64,000 nucleotides of DNA. It comes from Tannerellaceae bacterium. GTDB taxonomy: Bacteria; Bacteroidota; Bacteroidia; Bacteroidales; Tannerellaceae. Shown here piece after piece: positions 56,601 through 64,000 of this stretch; the stretch's first letter is position 1, and every line of letters begins with the position of its first letter. Position numbers and translations under genes: made by a program. The stretch covers positions 1-64,000 of the forward strand of contig JAITRC010000009.1 in assembly GCA_031288615.1 (NCBI GenBank), given 5' to 3'. The notes under the pieces are model-generated. The model saw only the letters and a program-made list of their open reading frames with translations, did no database searches and had not been told where the DNA came from.

Positions 56601-59600
56601 ACTCCTTCCGCAGTTTCAGGTTTCACTACAGCAGATAAATGGGTCGCCTCACCCACCCGCATCGTCAAAGTGTTCTGTATCTCAATAGATTCCGCTAAAA
56701 TCGCCCGCTTGTATAGGAACACCGCATCCATGTGTAGCTCATCACCTGTCACTCCTCCTGCCGAAAAGGCCATCAGGTTCGCCGGAAACGCTTCACTACC
56801 GAACAAAAACTCATACATGCCATCAAACTCCGGCAAACTCAGCGGTATATTCAATTCTTGCCATTGCCCATTACGTATGAAATTATACTTTGGCCTCGCG
56901 CCATCGGTATTTATTTCATCTCCTACCACAATCTGCGCTGTACGTATCCCGTCCGTAAATGTAAAAGTGTAAGTTGTCTGTCGCGTACTCTTTAAGGCGA
57001 TGTGGAACAGGTAATCATTCCTCTCTTCTATTGCTTTTCGCCAATCTACGGGCGTCGACACAGTGAACGCGCCGCCTGACCAGCCTTTGTCGGTCACACC
57101 GAATCGTACCCAGGATTCTTCCTGCCCAAAGCTATTTGTATCCGTCGGTGTCAAGCCTACAAAAGTATTTTCCCATACCATCAGGTTATTCTCCTGTTGT
57201 ACGCCGGGACGAAAATCTCGTGCTATAGCTCTGCGTTCATTCAGCTTATCGAAAGTAGAGTTGCCAAGTAAAAGCGGGTAATAATTGAGACCTCGCAACA
57301 CATCAACCCTCTCTCTTGGCAAAACTGTCACATCAACCGTTGTATCAACTTTCCCTGTACTTATCCATATTTTAGCTGTCCCCGCACGTAGTCCGGATAC
57401 CCAACCGTCGCGTACGATGAAAATGGATTCATCCAATGATTTCCATTGCAAAGGAGCGTATGAACTTTCCGGTAGCAAAACCACCGACATTTTTTTCACC
57501 TCCTGTTCCATCAGCGTCAGGGACTCAGGAACCAGATGTGCAGGCGGTACTCGTTTGTAGAAGAACATCGCATCCATTTCCAACACCGTTCCTTCCACCC
57601 CGCCTGCCGAGAACTCTACAAGATTTAACGGTTTATTCGGACCCGAGAGGGCTACTTCGTACAATAAGTCGAATTCCGGTAAACTCAACGGAATGTCTAA
57701 TTCATGCCATTCCCCGTCACGTGCAAAGTCATATTTCGGATACCTCCCTGACGTCCCTTCCCCATTACCTATGACGATAGTCGCCTTGCCTCCTCCTGTT
57801 TCGTCGGTATCAGTGAAAGTAAATGTATAGGTTGATGTCGGCTGGAAACTCTTCAAAGCAATATGGAAAAACCAATTTCCCCGTTCTTGACGGATCTCCC
57901 TCAAGTCTACTCCATTCTCAACGACAAAAGCACCGCCCGACCAGCCTTTATTGGCTACTTCCAATCCTACCCATCTTTCATACTCATTGAAGCTATTCGC
58001 CCCCGATACCAGAAGCGTATGGAACGTTTCACTCCATAAATCCAACTTATTATTGTTAACACCCGGACGGAAGTCTTGTATCACATTATCTTTTACCTTC
58101 TCCAGCGTAACTGCATCCAAGAGTAGGAGATGATACTGGGTACCGAACAACGGATAGGTCTCCTCTTTCGGGAGCACCTTCACGGAAACCGTCTTCACAA
58201 TCGTACCTACTTGCACCTCCAGCACCGTAACTCCCTCTTTCAGTGCAGAGACAAAGCCATCGCGCACGGTAGCTATCTCCTTGTTTCGCGACCGCCATAC
58301 CGCCGTTCCATACGAACCCACAGGCAACATCTTCACCGAGAGTTTTTGTACTTCCTGCGCTTTCATTTCCAACTGTACAGGCGATACCTCTATATCCTCC
58401 GGTGCAACAAGCTCTTTGTAGAAGAACAACGCGTCCATCTCCAACACCGTTCCTTCTTCCCCTCCTGCTGAGAAGGCCACAACGTTCAATTTCTTGCCTA
58501 CCTCTCCGAACAATTGGTCATACAACCCATTAAATTCCGGTAGATTAAGCGGGATATCCAATTCCTGCCATTCTCCGTTACGTTTGAAGTTATATTTCGG
58601 CAACAACCCATCTTCGTTGGCTTTATTACCTATCACTATTCGCGCCGTATCCGCCGAGCCATCCGTAAAAGTGAAGGTATACGCCGATATCGCTTGTCTA
58701 CTCTTCAAAGCGACATGGAAACTATGAGCCGCCCGTGCAGCGGCGAGGTCTGTTAAATCTACCTTATTCCCTATTGTAAAGGCTGCTCCCGACCAACCTT
58801 TATTACCTACTTCCAATCGTATCCACGGATGCAATTGCCCGTAGCTATTCACTCCACCCGTCTCCGAAAGGCCATTAAACGTCCCGTCCCATATATCCAA
58901 TGAATAATTGTTTGCCACATTCGGGCGCATGTCTTCTTTCAATACACCTCTTCCTTCCAGACCTCCCAACGTAGTCGCATCTATTGAGAAAACATAGTAA
59001 CGGCTACCATTCAACCCCGCCGTTTTCCGCTTTGACAGTACCTCGACAGGAATCTGCATTGACGCATTATCGGCTTGCAACTCAATAAGGGTTGTACCTT
59101 CTCCGATGGCTGAGACGATACCATCATGTACAGTAGCGACAGACTCATTTTTCGATGACCATGTTATCTTTCCATACGCGCCTTCCGGTAATAATTTCGC
59201 CGTCACTGCCACTACCGTCTGTTCTTCTACACGTATTGATGTAGGTGTAACGGCTATTGCCTCCGGTTCCTCCATCGTTTTGTAGAAAAACACCGCATCC
59301 ATGTCCAATGTTGCCCCTTGAACGCCACCTGCCGAGAAGGCCAGCAAGTCTATCGACTGACCTCCTGTACCGAAGGAACTAGTATACAATCCGTCAAATA
59401 TTGGATCACTCAATGGAATATCCATTTCATGCCATCCGCCGTCACGAGGAAAGTCATACGTCCCCCCGTCGCCGATAATTATTTGTGCCGTGCTTCTTCC
59501 ATCAGAAAAAGTAAGTGTATACGGAAGGCTATGTACACTTTTCAAGGCAATGTGGAAGAAATACTTACTTCGCACTGATTCTTTAACAATAGGGCTTAGA

Positions 59601-62600
59601 TCAATTCCTTGCGGATCGCTTACCACTAAAGATCCATCCGACCAGCTTTTATCCGTCACCGCCAAACTGACCCAATTGACATCGAAATATCCGTAACTGT
59701 CAGCACCCACTCGCCCCGTAATCTCAAAGGAACCACCTTTCACATTCAAGCGACACCCTACCGATTTGTCCGGACGCCAATCCTTAATCACCATCCTGTC
59801 GGCCAGATTTGCAAAAGCCGCATCCCCCATTGACAATACGTAATAATGGCTGCCTTTCAGGCTACCGGCTATTTCCGGACGGTTCTGTATCCCTATGTAG
59901 CACGTATCTTTAAAATCACCACACTTCGCCTCTACACCTATGTACACCGAAGAAGTAGCCTTTGCTACCAACCAATTATTTTCTTCTACCGTCAGTAAAT
60001 CGGTATTTAATGAACGCCATACTATCGGCTCTCCACTGAAAGCATCTGTCGGCAAGAAGTCTGTTCGCAACTTAAACGCCTCACCCACGTACACCCGTAC
60101 CGTATCTTCACGGATACGGAATCCTTCCATCGGTATCGGACGTTTGTAGAAAAAGATCGCATCCATACCTAATTCGTTACCCGCTCCCGAAAGGATGAAG
60201 CCGAACAAATCAACGGGGATGGAAGCAGCTATCACTTCTTCAAAGAAATCGTCAAACAAAGAGGTATCCAGATGAATATCCATTTCATGCCATTGCCCAT
60301 CACGAGCGAAGTCGTACACCGGCAGGAGACCACCCTCGCCCAACTGGTTCCCGACAACAAAACGTGCCGTATCTCCGTGCCCGTTTGCCAATTGGAATGT
60401 ATAAGAGGAGAGAGGTTTCGTACTACGAAGCGCTATATGCAAACTATACTCGCTTCGTGCTCTGGCAATATGCCTCATATCTATACCGTTCCCCACCGGT
60501 TTCATGTGGAAGGCGCCACCTGACCAAGTCTCCCCCTGTTTGGTTCTCATCCACAACCATTTTTTTTCGAGGCCGTAACTGTTAACGCCCTGCTCTTCTG
60601 AGGGCAGGAAATCCATCTTTCCTACCCAGTTATTAAGATCACAGATACCCGTACCCGGACGAAGATCCCGTTCCAAACGATCGTCCAGATAGGTAGCAGT
60701 TGTCTCATCGACAAAGATTGTTTGGTAATGGGAGCCGTAACGGCTATTCACTTTTTCTTCTCCCGTCACATGCACTACACATCTTTTTTCCAAGTTCCCC
60801 AGCGTGGCCACAATTGTTGCATCACCTGCACTCAATCCTGACACAAAACCTCCGCTCACCACCGTAGCTATCTCAGGGTTCAAGGACTTCCACTTAACCT
60901 CATGTATTTTGATTGCAGGCGTTGTAGTCGCAGTTAGTTTAGCAGCCCCCTGCACTTTTATGCTCACTTCTTGACGGTCTAAAGAAAGGCTCAACGGCTG
61001 TTCGGCTACATCGTAGAAAAAGAGTGCATCCATGTCTAATGTAGTCCAAGGCTCTCCACCGGCAAGGAATGTCAATAAATTCAAGCCGGTTCTTTCTATA
61101 TGTATAGCCTTTTTAAACATGTCGTCGAATTCCGGAAGACTGAGCGGAATCTCTATCTCATGCCATTTCCCGTCACGGACAAAATCATATTTCGGGGGTA
61201 TTCCTCCTTCTCCTTTTTTATTACCTATCACAATGGAAGCCGATTTTTCTCCATCGCTGAAAGTAAAAGTATAGGCAGACCGCTCATCTTCACTTCTCAA
61301 AGCGATGTGAAAGAAGAATAAATTTCTGCGTGCTGCCGAGGTTAACGCTGTCAAGTCCACATCTGCCGTACTCGAAGGCAAGAAGAAAGCGCCACCCGAC
61401 CAGCCTCTACTCCCCACCTGCAGTTTTATGTTGCCGCCATCTATTTTTCCATAGCTGTCCTTATCATTGTCCACATTTTCTCCCTCAATGAAAGAACTTT
61501 CCCATAGTTGGACGGAGAGAGCTTCGCGTAAGTCACGTTTGATTACACGGGAAGGGAATGTATCCATCGCTAACTGTCCAAGGGAGAGGACAGTGTAATC
61601 AATCCCCTCCAGGCTCTTTATCGTAGCACGCGGTAGTACCGTAACGGTACAGGTATCCGAGATAAACGGTTGAGAGGGTGTTGTCTGCGGTTTCTGGTAC
61701 ACCCTGACATAATCCACCAAGAATTCCTGCGGCCATATACCTTCGGCAGGTGTACCGCCCAAGTAACCCCCTACAGCCTGATTGAGGATAAGATAAAACT
61801 CTTCATCGAACGGCCATAATGTATAATTGGCATTCGTTGCCTTGCCAAAAGTGAAGAAAGGTGTAGGCATATCATCCAAATACCATTTTACAGTATCTTC
61901 ATCCCACACCAATATGACTTTATGAGCCGCCACTGCAGCACTCGAATGCATATAATACGTCCCCGACGGGCCCGCTTCGCCGGAACCCCCTGCCATGTGT
62001 ACGGTTCCTATGATTTCTGTGGGCTTGCGGCCTACGTGCTCCATGATGTCAATCTCGCCGCTGGCAGGCCACGCCCCATACACATTCTTTACGGGTAACA
62101 TCCATATCGCCGGCCATGTACCGTATCCTAAAGGCAACTTGAACGCCACCTCCACTTTCCCGTATTTCCAGCCTTGTTTCGAGCGCAAACGTGCCGAAGT
62201 GTACTCGGAGCCAAAGAAAGACTCTTTCCTTGCAGTAATTACCAGATGACCATTGTGTGTCCGGACATTCTCCGGATTAGCCATGTAGTACTGTAATTCC
62301 CCATTCCCCCATCCACCTTCTCCCACACCTACATCATAACTCCATCGTTTCTTATCGGGAAGTGAGCCGTCGGCGTCATCAAACTCATCCGACCATACCA
62401 ATACATATTCATCTTCGTTCACTGAGGAGGATTCATCTTCCTCAGGTTCATCCCCGTAGGAGACTACCAATTTGGTGGAGCCTTGCTTCAAACCGCTCAC
62501 AAAACCTTCTTCAGTGACAGTGGCCGTTGTTTGATCCAACGTTTGCCAGCGTAACAACCCATAAACATCATTCGAAAGGGCCTCTACTTGCACAACTTCC

Positions 62601-64000
62601 CCTTCAGTCACCTCTATTCCCTCCGGCAACGTGATACTTGTGATCGGGCGATACGGGCGGTAGAAAAAGACGGCATCTATACACAAGTCTGTAAACACCG
62701 TAGGGCCTGGGCTACGAGTCGTCACAAAACCCGTTATACTCAATCCTCCTTCCGGCACAATGATAGGCCTGTCAAAGAATCCCTCAAATACCGGATGTGT
62801 TAACGGTATCTCCAGTTCGTACCATTTCCCGTCGGGGGGAAAGTCTCGTATGGGCGTCTCATTTTCAGCCATCAGGGAAGTTCCCACCCAAAACCGATTC
62901 CCGATAACGATACTGCGTTCTTCCCTGCCGTTCGAGAGGATAAGACGATAAACCGCGTCCTCCGTCTTCCTTCTCATCGCAACATGGAAAACATACTCAT
63001 CGGGTTTTTTGGACAGTTCTGTCATATCTATCCTGGCGCCGTTACCCGGCAAATGAAAGGCACCGCCTCCCCAATTTGATTCTTCCGCTACTCGGAAATT
63101 CAGAAAAAGGGTTTCGCCGGAGCCTCCCCCTGCTCCATAGCTATTTGCAGGTTTTTCCGTACCATCTTTGAGGGTAAGTTTCCCGTCACCATCCAACCAA
63201 ATTTGTATTTCCGGCGTACCCGCCACCCCGGGCACTCCCGTGCGCAGATCATTCACGGTACGGTTTTCAATGGTGGAGAAATTATACCTGTCCATGAAAA
63301 TCACGTGGTAATTCGTACCGGACAGGCTGTATTGGAGAGGCCTCTCTCCCACCGTCACGCCGAATGTCGTTTTCAGTGAACTATTCGGTATGGACAACTC
63401 TACTTCCGCTTCACCTGCTTGATACGCCGTCAGCACACCGCCGTTACGCACAGATACTACCGGTTGTTGCCCGAACTTCGGCTCCGACGTGACCCTCCAT
63501 ATCCATTTGTCATCCGGTAGATAACCGGCGTATGGCTTGAAAGAGGGAACCGCCCGTATTACCTCCAACGGTAGCAATGTGGTATCCATAAAGGCAAATG
63601 TGACGGCTGTCGGTACTTTTCTCGGACAATAGAAGAAGATTGCATCCATTTCCATCTTACCGCCTGCCTCCCCCAGACGGAAGAAAGAAAGCAAGTCGAA
63701 ACCCTTTGCATTGTCCATCACTTGCCCATATAGGCCTTCACCACCCTGCAACAACAATAATTCGGAAAGAGGTATTTCTACTTCATGCCAAACTCCGTCA
63801 TGAGGAAAGTCACGAATAGGGAATAGATCTTCGTACCACGTATTTCCTATCACAAAATGACACGTACGTGTCCCATCGGTAAGTGAGAATTTGTAGGAAA
63901 CGACCTTTTCTGTCGTTTTCAGGGCAATATGGAACACATAATCTTCCTTATGCGCAACCATTTCCCTCAGATCAATGGGCACGCCTTTACCTGTGGCGAA
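47663..64000 (-). CDS. Giant T9SS-secreted Ig-like repeat protein with embedded GH16 domain (5' end outside window)
   Basis: The frame is open at the right edge and encodes at least 5,445 residues. It is an array of 18 modules, the first cut by the edge: a roughly 200-residue beta-rich domain (conserved LxGSxYYV, WSGGAF, FHIALKS, YTFTFTDG, DGQWHE, IPLSLPEF and MDAxFFYK) alternating with one bacterial Ig-like Big_2 domain (WKSLN...VATV...GFVSG). A GH16 glycanase with the catalytic ExDxxE (GEIDIMEHV) and WPAIWMLP sits between the second and third copies, and two Big_2 domains precede the last copy. The C-terminus is a T9SS type A sorting domain (LYPLPAQDVLHI, DMTGRI, LPSGIYIL). Expected role: exported surface or secreted protein binding and cutting a beta-glucan-type polysaccharide. 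The modules are divergent, not recent copies. Confidence 0.9.
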   Translation of the reverse strand, partial: FATGKGVPIDLREMVAHKEDYVFHIALKTTEKVVSYKFSLTDGTRTCHFVIGNTWYEDLFPIRDFPHDGVWHEVEIPLSELLLLQGGEGLYGQVMDNAKGFDLLSFFRLGEAGGKMEMDAIFFYCPRKVPTAVTFAFMDTTLLPLEVIRAVPSFKPYAGYLPDDKWIWRVTSEPKFGQQPVVSVRNGGVLTAYQAGEAEVELSIPNSSLKTTFGVTVGERPLQYSLSGTNYHVIFMDRYNFSTIENRTVNDLRTGVPGVAGTPEIQIWLDGDGKLTLKDGTEKPANSYGAGGGSGETLFLNFRVAEESNWGGGAFHLPGNGARIDMTELSKKPDEYVFHVAMRRKTEDAVYRLILSNGREERSIVIGNRFWVGTSLMAENETPIRDFPPDGKWYELEIPLTHPVFEGFFDRPIIVPEGGLSITGFVTTRSPGPTVFTDLCIDAVFFYRPYRPITSITLPEGIEVTEGEVVQVEALSNDVYGLLRWQTLDQTTATVTEEGFVSGLKQGSTKLVVSYGDEPEEDESSSVNEDEYVLVWSDEFDDADGSLPDKKRWSYDVGVGEGGWGNGELQYYMANPENVRTHNGHLVITARKESFFGSEYTSARLRSKQGWKYGKVEVAFKLPLGYGTWPAIWMLPVKNVYGAWPASGEIDIMEHVGRKPTEIIGTVHMAGGSGEAGPSGTYYMHSSAAVAAHKVILVWDEDTVKWYLDDMPTPFFTFGKATNANYTLWPFDEEFYLILNQAVGGYLGGTPAEGIWPQEFLVDYVRVYQKPQTTPSQPFISDTCTVTVLPRATIKSLEGIDYTVLSLGQLAMDTFPSRVIKRDLREALSVQLWESSFIEGENVDNDKDSYGKIDGGNIKLQVGSRGWSGGAFFLPSSTADVDLTALTSAARRNLFFFHIALRSEDERSAYTFTFSDGEKSASIVIGNKKGEGGIPPKYDFVRDGKWHEIEIPLSLPEFDDMFKKAIHIERTGLNLLTFLAGGEPWTTLDMDALFFYDVAEQPLSLSLDRQEVSIKVQGAAKLTATTTPAIKIHEVKWKSLNPEIATVVSGGFVSGLSAGDATIVATLGNLEKRCVVHVTGEEKVNSRYGSHYQTIFVDETTATYLDDRLERDLRPGTGICDLNNWVGKMDFLPSEEQGVNSYGLEKKWLWMRTKQGETWSGGAFHMKPVGNGIDMRHIARARSEYSLHIALRSTKPLSSYTFQLANGHGDTARFVVGNQLGEGGLLPVYDFARDGQWHEMDIHLDTSLFDDFFEEVIAASIPVDLFGFILSGAGNELGMDAIFFYKRPIPMEGFRIREDTVRVYVGEAFKLRTDFLPTDAFSGEPIVWRSLNTDLLTVEENNWLVAKATSSVYIGVEAKCGDFKDTCYIGIQNRPEIAGSLKGSHYYVLSMGDAAFANLADRMVIKDWRPDKSVGCRLNVKGGSFEITGRVGADSYGYFDVNWVSLAVTDKSWSDGSLVVSDPQGIDLSPIVKESVRSKYFFHIALKSVHSLPYTLTFSDGRSTAQIIIGDGGTYDFPRDGGWHEMDIPLSDPIFDGLYTSSFGTGGQSIDLLAFSAGGVQGATLDMDAVFFYKTMEEPEAIAVTPTSIRVEEQTVVAVTAKLLPEGAYGKITWSSKNESVATVHDGIVSAIGEGTTLIELQADNASMQIPVEVLSKRKTAGLNGSRYYVFSIDATTLGGLEGRGVLKEDMRPNVANNYSLDIWDGTFNGLSETGGVNSYGQLHPWIRLEVGNKGWSGAAFTIGNKVDLTDLAAARAAHSFHVALKSRQAISAYTFTFTDGSADTARIVIGNKANEDGLLPKYNFKRNGEWQELDIPLNLPEFNGLYDQLFGEVGKKLNVVAFSAGGEEGTVLEMDALFFYKELVAPEDIEVSPVQLEMKAQEVQKLSVKMLPVGSYGTAVWRSRNKEIATVRDGFVSALKEGVTVLEVQVGTIVKTVSVKVLPKEETYPLFGTQYHLLLLDAVTLEKVKDNVIQDFRPGVNNNKLDLWSETFHTLLVSGANSFNEYERWVGLEVANKGWSGGAFVVENGVDLREIRQERGNWFFHIALKSFQPTSTYTFTFTDTDETGGGKATIVIGNGEGTSGRYPKYDFARDGEWHELDIPLSLPEFDLLYEVALSGPNKPLNLVEFSAGGVEGTVLEMDAMFFYKRVPPAHLVPESLTLMEQEVKKMSVVLLPESSYAPLQWKSLDESIFIVRDGWVSGLRAGTAKIWISTGKVDTTVDVTVLPRERVDVLRGLNYYPLLLGNSTFDKLNERRAIARDFRPGVQQENNLMVWENTFVGLTPTDTNSFGQEESWVRFGVTDKGWSGGAFTVSTPVDWRKAIEERNDYLFHIALKSTRQTTYTFTFTDGIRTAQIVVGDEINTDGARPKYNFIRNGQWQELNIPLSLPEFDGMYEFLFGSEAFPANLMAFSAGGVTGDELHMDAVFLYKRAILAESIEIQNTLTMRVGEATHLSAVVKPETAEGVPVWRSLNPHVATARQGVIWAVSSGEAEIEVSVDGVRDTCRVTVESAELMHSLRGNHYHLLSLGASAVDTLLAKKRSISADFRPGVKSLNKMYIWEETFVAGAAIGPNSYGHEDPWIGLSVSNKGWSGGAFVVQGNLDLRAVHAERQDYYFHVALRSQTDELYTFTFADGEDTARVIIGDRPAEDGSLPSHNFVRDGKWHELNIPLAHPKFVGLFDKELNKAANNVVAFSAGGAWGTPLNMDAVFFYKNPTRLSGLQLDRQSITLLEQDVIKLKTTISPNETYVTYEWKSLNTDVVTVCDGVVSAIGQGQADVVVYCKAAADTQWLTDTCRITVTPRVRLNNLAGSNYYVMQLGTDVLNSLLQQERIRVKDWRPGTREGNALHIWEGTFTAQAANGIDSYEKPGQWIRMTVTDKGWSGGAFVTNEVVDFQELYRARERAYFHIALKSTQPETVYTFTFSDDRDTVQVAIGGSEEEGILPRYNFKRDGLWHEIEIPLSLPEFDRLFDNPYGGTASTLVAFSAGGHEGAVLEMDAVFYYKGAFVPTGYLLPDVTIKEQDVVLMKGTFVPEGAFDTLRWRSADPSIATVNDGFVSGMNVGKTTIEAIYKGRAIGSCQVTVEAATKLNSLQGSHYYLLLSGEYMLGSLIETDRIVEKDWRPDKTSANKLMIWEQTFTAGEAAGLNSYGIEESWLQLIVADKGWSGGAFTVANEVNLRNIRTARDKYFFHVALKSTKQEQVYTFTFTDGKDTARIVVGDRPGDNSTPPRYNFKRDGQWHELNIPLSLPEFASLYDETFGSAQKVANVVAFSAGGIEGTTLDMDAVFFYRGEEVATGISLPAVILVEEGAVVRIPVTYDPPNAYSQISWASQDASVATVNEGLVSGFKEGETILTATCNKMQVTCTVKVLAKAKRNSLRGSHYYVLSVGATTFNSLLTTERIIMSDWRPGATSGNELQVWEGTFGASEQTGTNSYGKEEAWIGLKVTDKGWSGGAFAVTEEVNLQAIYKARNTYSFHVALKSTQKIASYTFTFTDGVNTADIVVGNCPNEKRILPKYDFVRDGQWHEIDIPMSLPEFAGMYAAPFGSASKQVSVVAFSAGKVEGTTLDMDAAFFYKPQLALERLKLSTKQITIEEQDVVLLGVEVEPKGAFVELEWKSLDPTFVGVRDGFVTGLKAASGAVPVVVYGGGRTDTCYVKIASGKKGKSLYGSNYQVLSLGETTFNSIRAKVKSDWRASSDVQIWENTFNAVATSNETNSYGAVEPWIGLTVGDKGWSGGAFAVSAPIDMTQVRSEREAYYFHIALKSTQPVSVYTFSFTDGKGDTAQVAVGNRKNEKGLVPKYNFARDGLWQEINISLSLPEFDNLYKEPFGGTQSNVNLVAFSAGGDAGTVLNMDALFFYKVSKTATSIELPQTVTMKEQEVIQPNLVLLPEGAQGEVVWSSLNSTIAAVNNGFITGVRAGTTTITAQCGSLKATCLVTVESLPQTKSLQGDQYYLLSLDTSSYNVLLEANRTIVKDWRNGLQIWESTFGKTTLVGAANSFGVKEPWIALAVADKGWSGAAFKVTGDINLKPVAAERDKYYFHIALKSTRQTTYTLNFADENHTASFVIGSGANEEGIPPSYNFVRDGQWHEIEIPLTHPRFAGLYESNFDGAKVNLLAFSVGSVKGTVLDMDAAFFYAKDEEVTSVILSEETLLMEEQQVFRLTTNVPIGASSRIIWKSLNKDVATVTNGFVSALKAGTARIVTQVAGLSDTCFVTVTPCPPTVGLSGKGFYIYSLGESVVKEIANGIVYDFRPKGASLPMSLMIWESTFTASPSAGANSYGVQDPWVSLVVGDQGWSGGAFHVSPAFGTIDMQSVRTKRDNYAFHVALKSTQPNAGFTFTFSDGTEEAVVVIGPKANADGVFPKYNFIRDGKWKEFNIPLSDPAFDAIFDKPFGGIESGTGVSLLAFSAGGEKGTVLDMDALFLYERVEMIGMYFTTPTLNLPQHTVRKLDLKLLPEGAAAWVTWQSSNPAVATVNRGMVSAFNVGTTTITASYGSYSASCLVTVTATETVNSLLGSNYFVVQLGENALARIKDKVIYDFRPNETGNELQVWSSTFTGQEGTTVDSYGNNDKWVRMVVSDKGWSGGAYLTSLTRLDLTRLYNERDKYLFHVALKNTQAESAYTFTFSDGKDEAKIVIGNCPDGDGIAPRYDFVRDGAWHEINIPLSLPEFNALYESLITTPTVNVVAFSAGGTQGTILDMDALFFYKRPITLTDIALSDQTLSLPKQSVRRLTVETFPAEAAVSFVQWTSSNPSIAAVNDGFVTGIGEGKAQITATCNGFTRTCEVTVTGIETVNSSHGSNYIVLVMGAGAFEAISGAFNVADLRPDKDNHELYIWGETFDAGSGSGENSYGHLDKWLQLKVTDKGWSGGSFNVPSNHNIPDWTSMQNRQDYSFHIALKSSQAASAYTFTFTDCADTIRFVIGNRAGEGGMLPLFNFARDGQWHDIDIPLNHPVFDRLFDSRTGSILDGRTDVMAFSAGGKEGDLLNMDAVYFYRHPVYSTSIGLEKTTAEISLGQTITLKPVLTPPHAYTGDIMWESGQTDIATVDNKGVVRGMKEGTATIVARIGQNSATCVVTVYRPSAIRLDKTDLILSSGMEEILTVDLSAFKGTGSNVWRSENAAVATVSSTGRVRAMKEGVALIEVARGGVADTCMVSVITAPPAPATYPSLQGNDYYVISLAVAPFAVIQDKVAKDFRPNNITSQLQIWENSLEVGHSIGINSYGTRENWTNLAVPEVSSGWSGGAYNLKEAFGQVDMTPMAGAPSDFVFHIALRSRKTSTFYLFTFSDSRQEARLLIGNEPVEGRSPDYDFPRDGLWHEIEVPLSLLNQQGLTYDQPFTGDVNILTFVSTGIPRTAIDMDAIFFYRKSSTALSGPSDSELFLYPLPAQDVLHIGGLKEPVLVHLFDMTGRIRLLQKTDDAIHVSNLPSGIYILCVHQQVFRFYKE
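47910..64000 (-). repeat. Array of 18 WSGGAF modules in the giant gene
   Basis: The conserved MDAxFFY end of each module lies at about 47.92, 49.03, 49.89, 50.73, 51.61, 52.44, 53.29, 54.15, 55.01, 55.88, 56.72, 57.57, 58.43, 59.30, 60.16, 61.03, 62.67 and 63.64 kb. Regular spacing is 0.83-0.87 kb. The exceptions are 1.1 kb before the last module (extra Big_2), 1.64 kb around the GH16 domain and 0.97 kb before the second. Confidence 0.85.
61690..62410 (-). other. GH16 domain inside the giant gene
   Basis: About 240 residues from LVWSDEFDDADG to DYVRVYQKPQ. The catalytic motif GEIDIMEH (at about 62.04-62.06 kb), the preceding WPAIWMLP and the late FYLILNQAVGG are those of the beta-1,3/1,3-1,4-glucanase branch. 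It is complete, so enzymatically plausible. Confidence 0.88.

Noticed and set aside
47663..64000. The giant frame as an assembly-made repeat.
   Set aside because: The modules are clearly diverged from one another and a unique GH16 domain lies inside, so simple duplication error is unlikely.

Overview
The window comes from a Bacteroidetes (Bacteroidales-type) chromosome with roughly balanced base composition. The evidence is TAnnTTTG -7 promoter boxes in front of many genes, type IX secretion (T9SS) proteins, a SusC/RagA-family receptor, many lipoproteins, methylmalonyl-CoA mutase in two subunits, an Rnf complex and a zinc-free L31. The lifestyle looks anaerobic and fermentative (succinate/propionate type, Rnf-coupled energy conservation). 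No tRNA, rRNA, CRISPR array, integrase or intact insertion sequence was recognised.

Layout. 1-0.8 kb: a DUF1016/YhcG-type PDDEXK nuclease gene running off the left edge. 0.9-4.2 kb: an operon of a DUF721 protein, a T9SS plug protein, RpiB and a glycosyltransferase, convergent with a LuxR-type regulator whose receiver lacks the usual Asp. 4.9-5.2 kb: wreck of an ABC ATPase gene. 5.2-6.8 kb: acidic microprotein, zinc-ribbon/FHA protein and PP2C phosphatase. 7.0-9.0 kb: argD plus a radical SAM gene. 9.1-14.9 kb: rseC-rnfBCDGE, with no rnfA, then a separately promoted NifH-like iron protein without NifDK partners. 15.0-17.8 kb: a shortened SusC-like receptor and an IPT/TIG lipoprotein in place of SusD. 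17.9-25.6 kb: housekeeping genes (frr-rsgA, mutA-mutB, rpmE2, fba-mnmD). 25.6-28.7 kb: an accessory lipoprotein cluster (HEXXH lipoprotein and two paralogues sharing an identical tail). 28.7-32.5 kb: hisG, a GltD-like oxidoreductase and a lamin-tail-domain protein. 32.6-41.3 kb: nusA-infB, an M24 peptidase, folK, an ECF sigma factor, a TlpA-like thioredoxin and a beta-helix lipoprotein. 41.3-47.5 kb: a tripartite RND efflux operon with a small PII-like protein at its end. 47.7-64.0 kb: one giant gene, open at the right edge, of at least 5,445 codons.

The most unusual content is the giant secreted protein: 18 copies of a roughly 200-residue module I call the WSGGAF module, alternating with bacterial Ig-like (Big_2) domains, a single GH16 glycanase between the second and third copies, and a C-terminal T9SS sorting domain. 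Next in interest are the orphan NifH-like protein beside an Rnf operon lacking rnfA, the SusC-like receptor without SusD, and the duplicated lipoprotein tails with a ten-G tract between the two genes.

All functional calls come from reading translated motifs and gene order; no database search was run.
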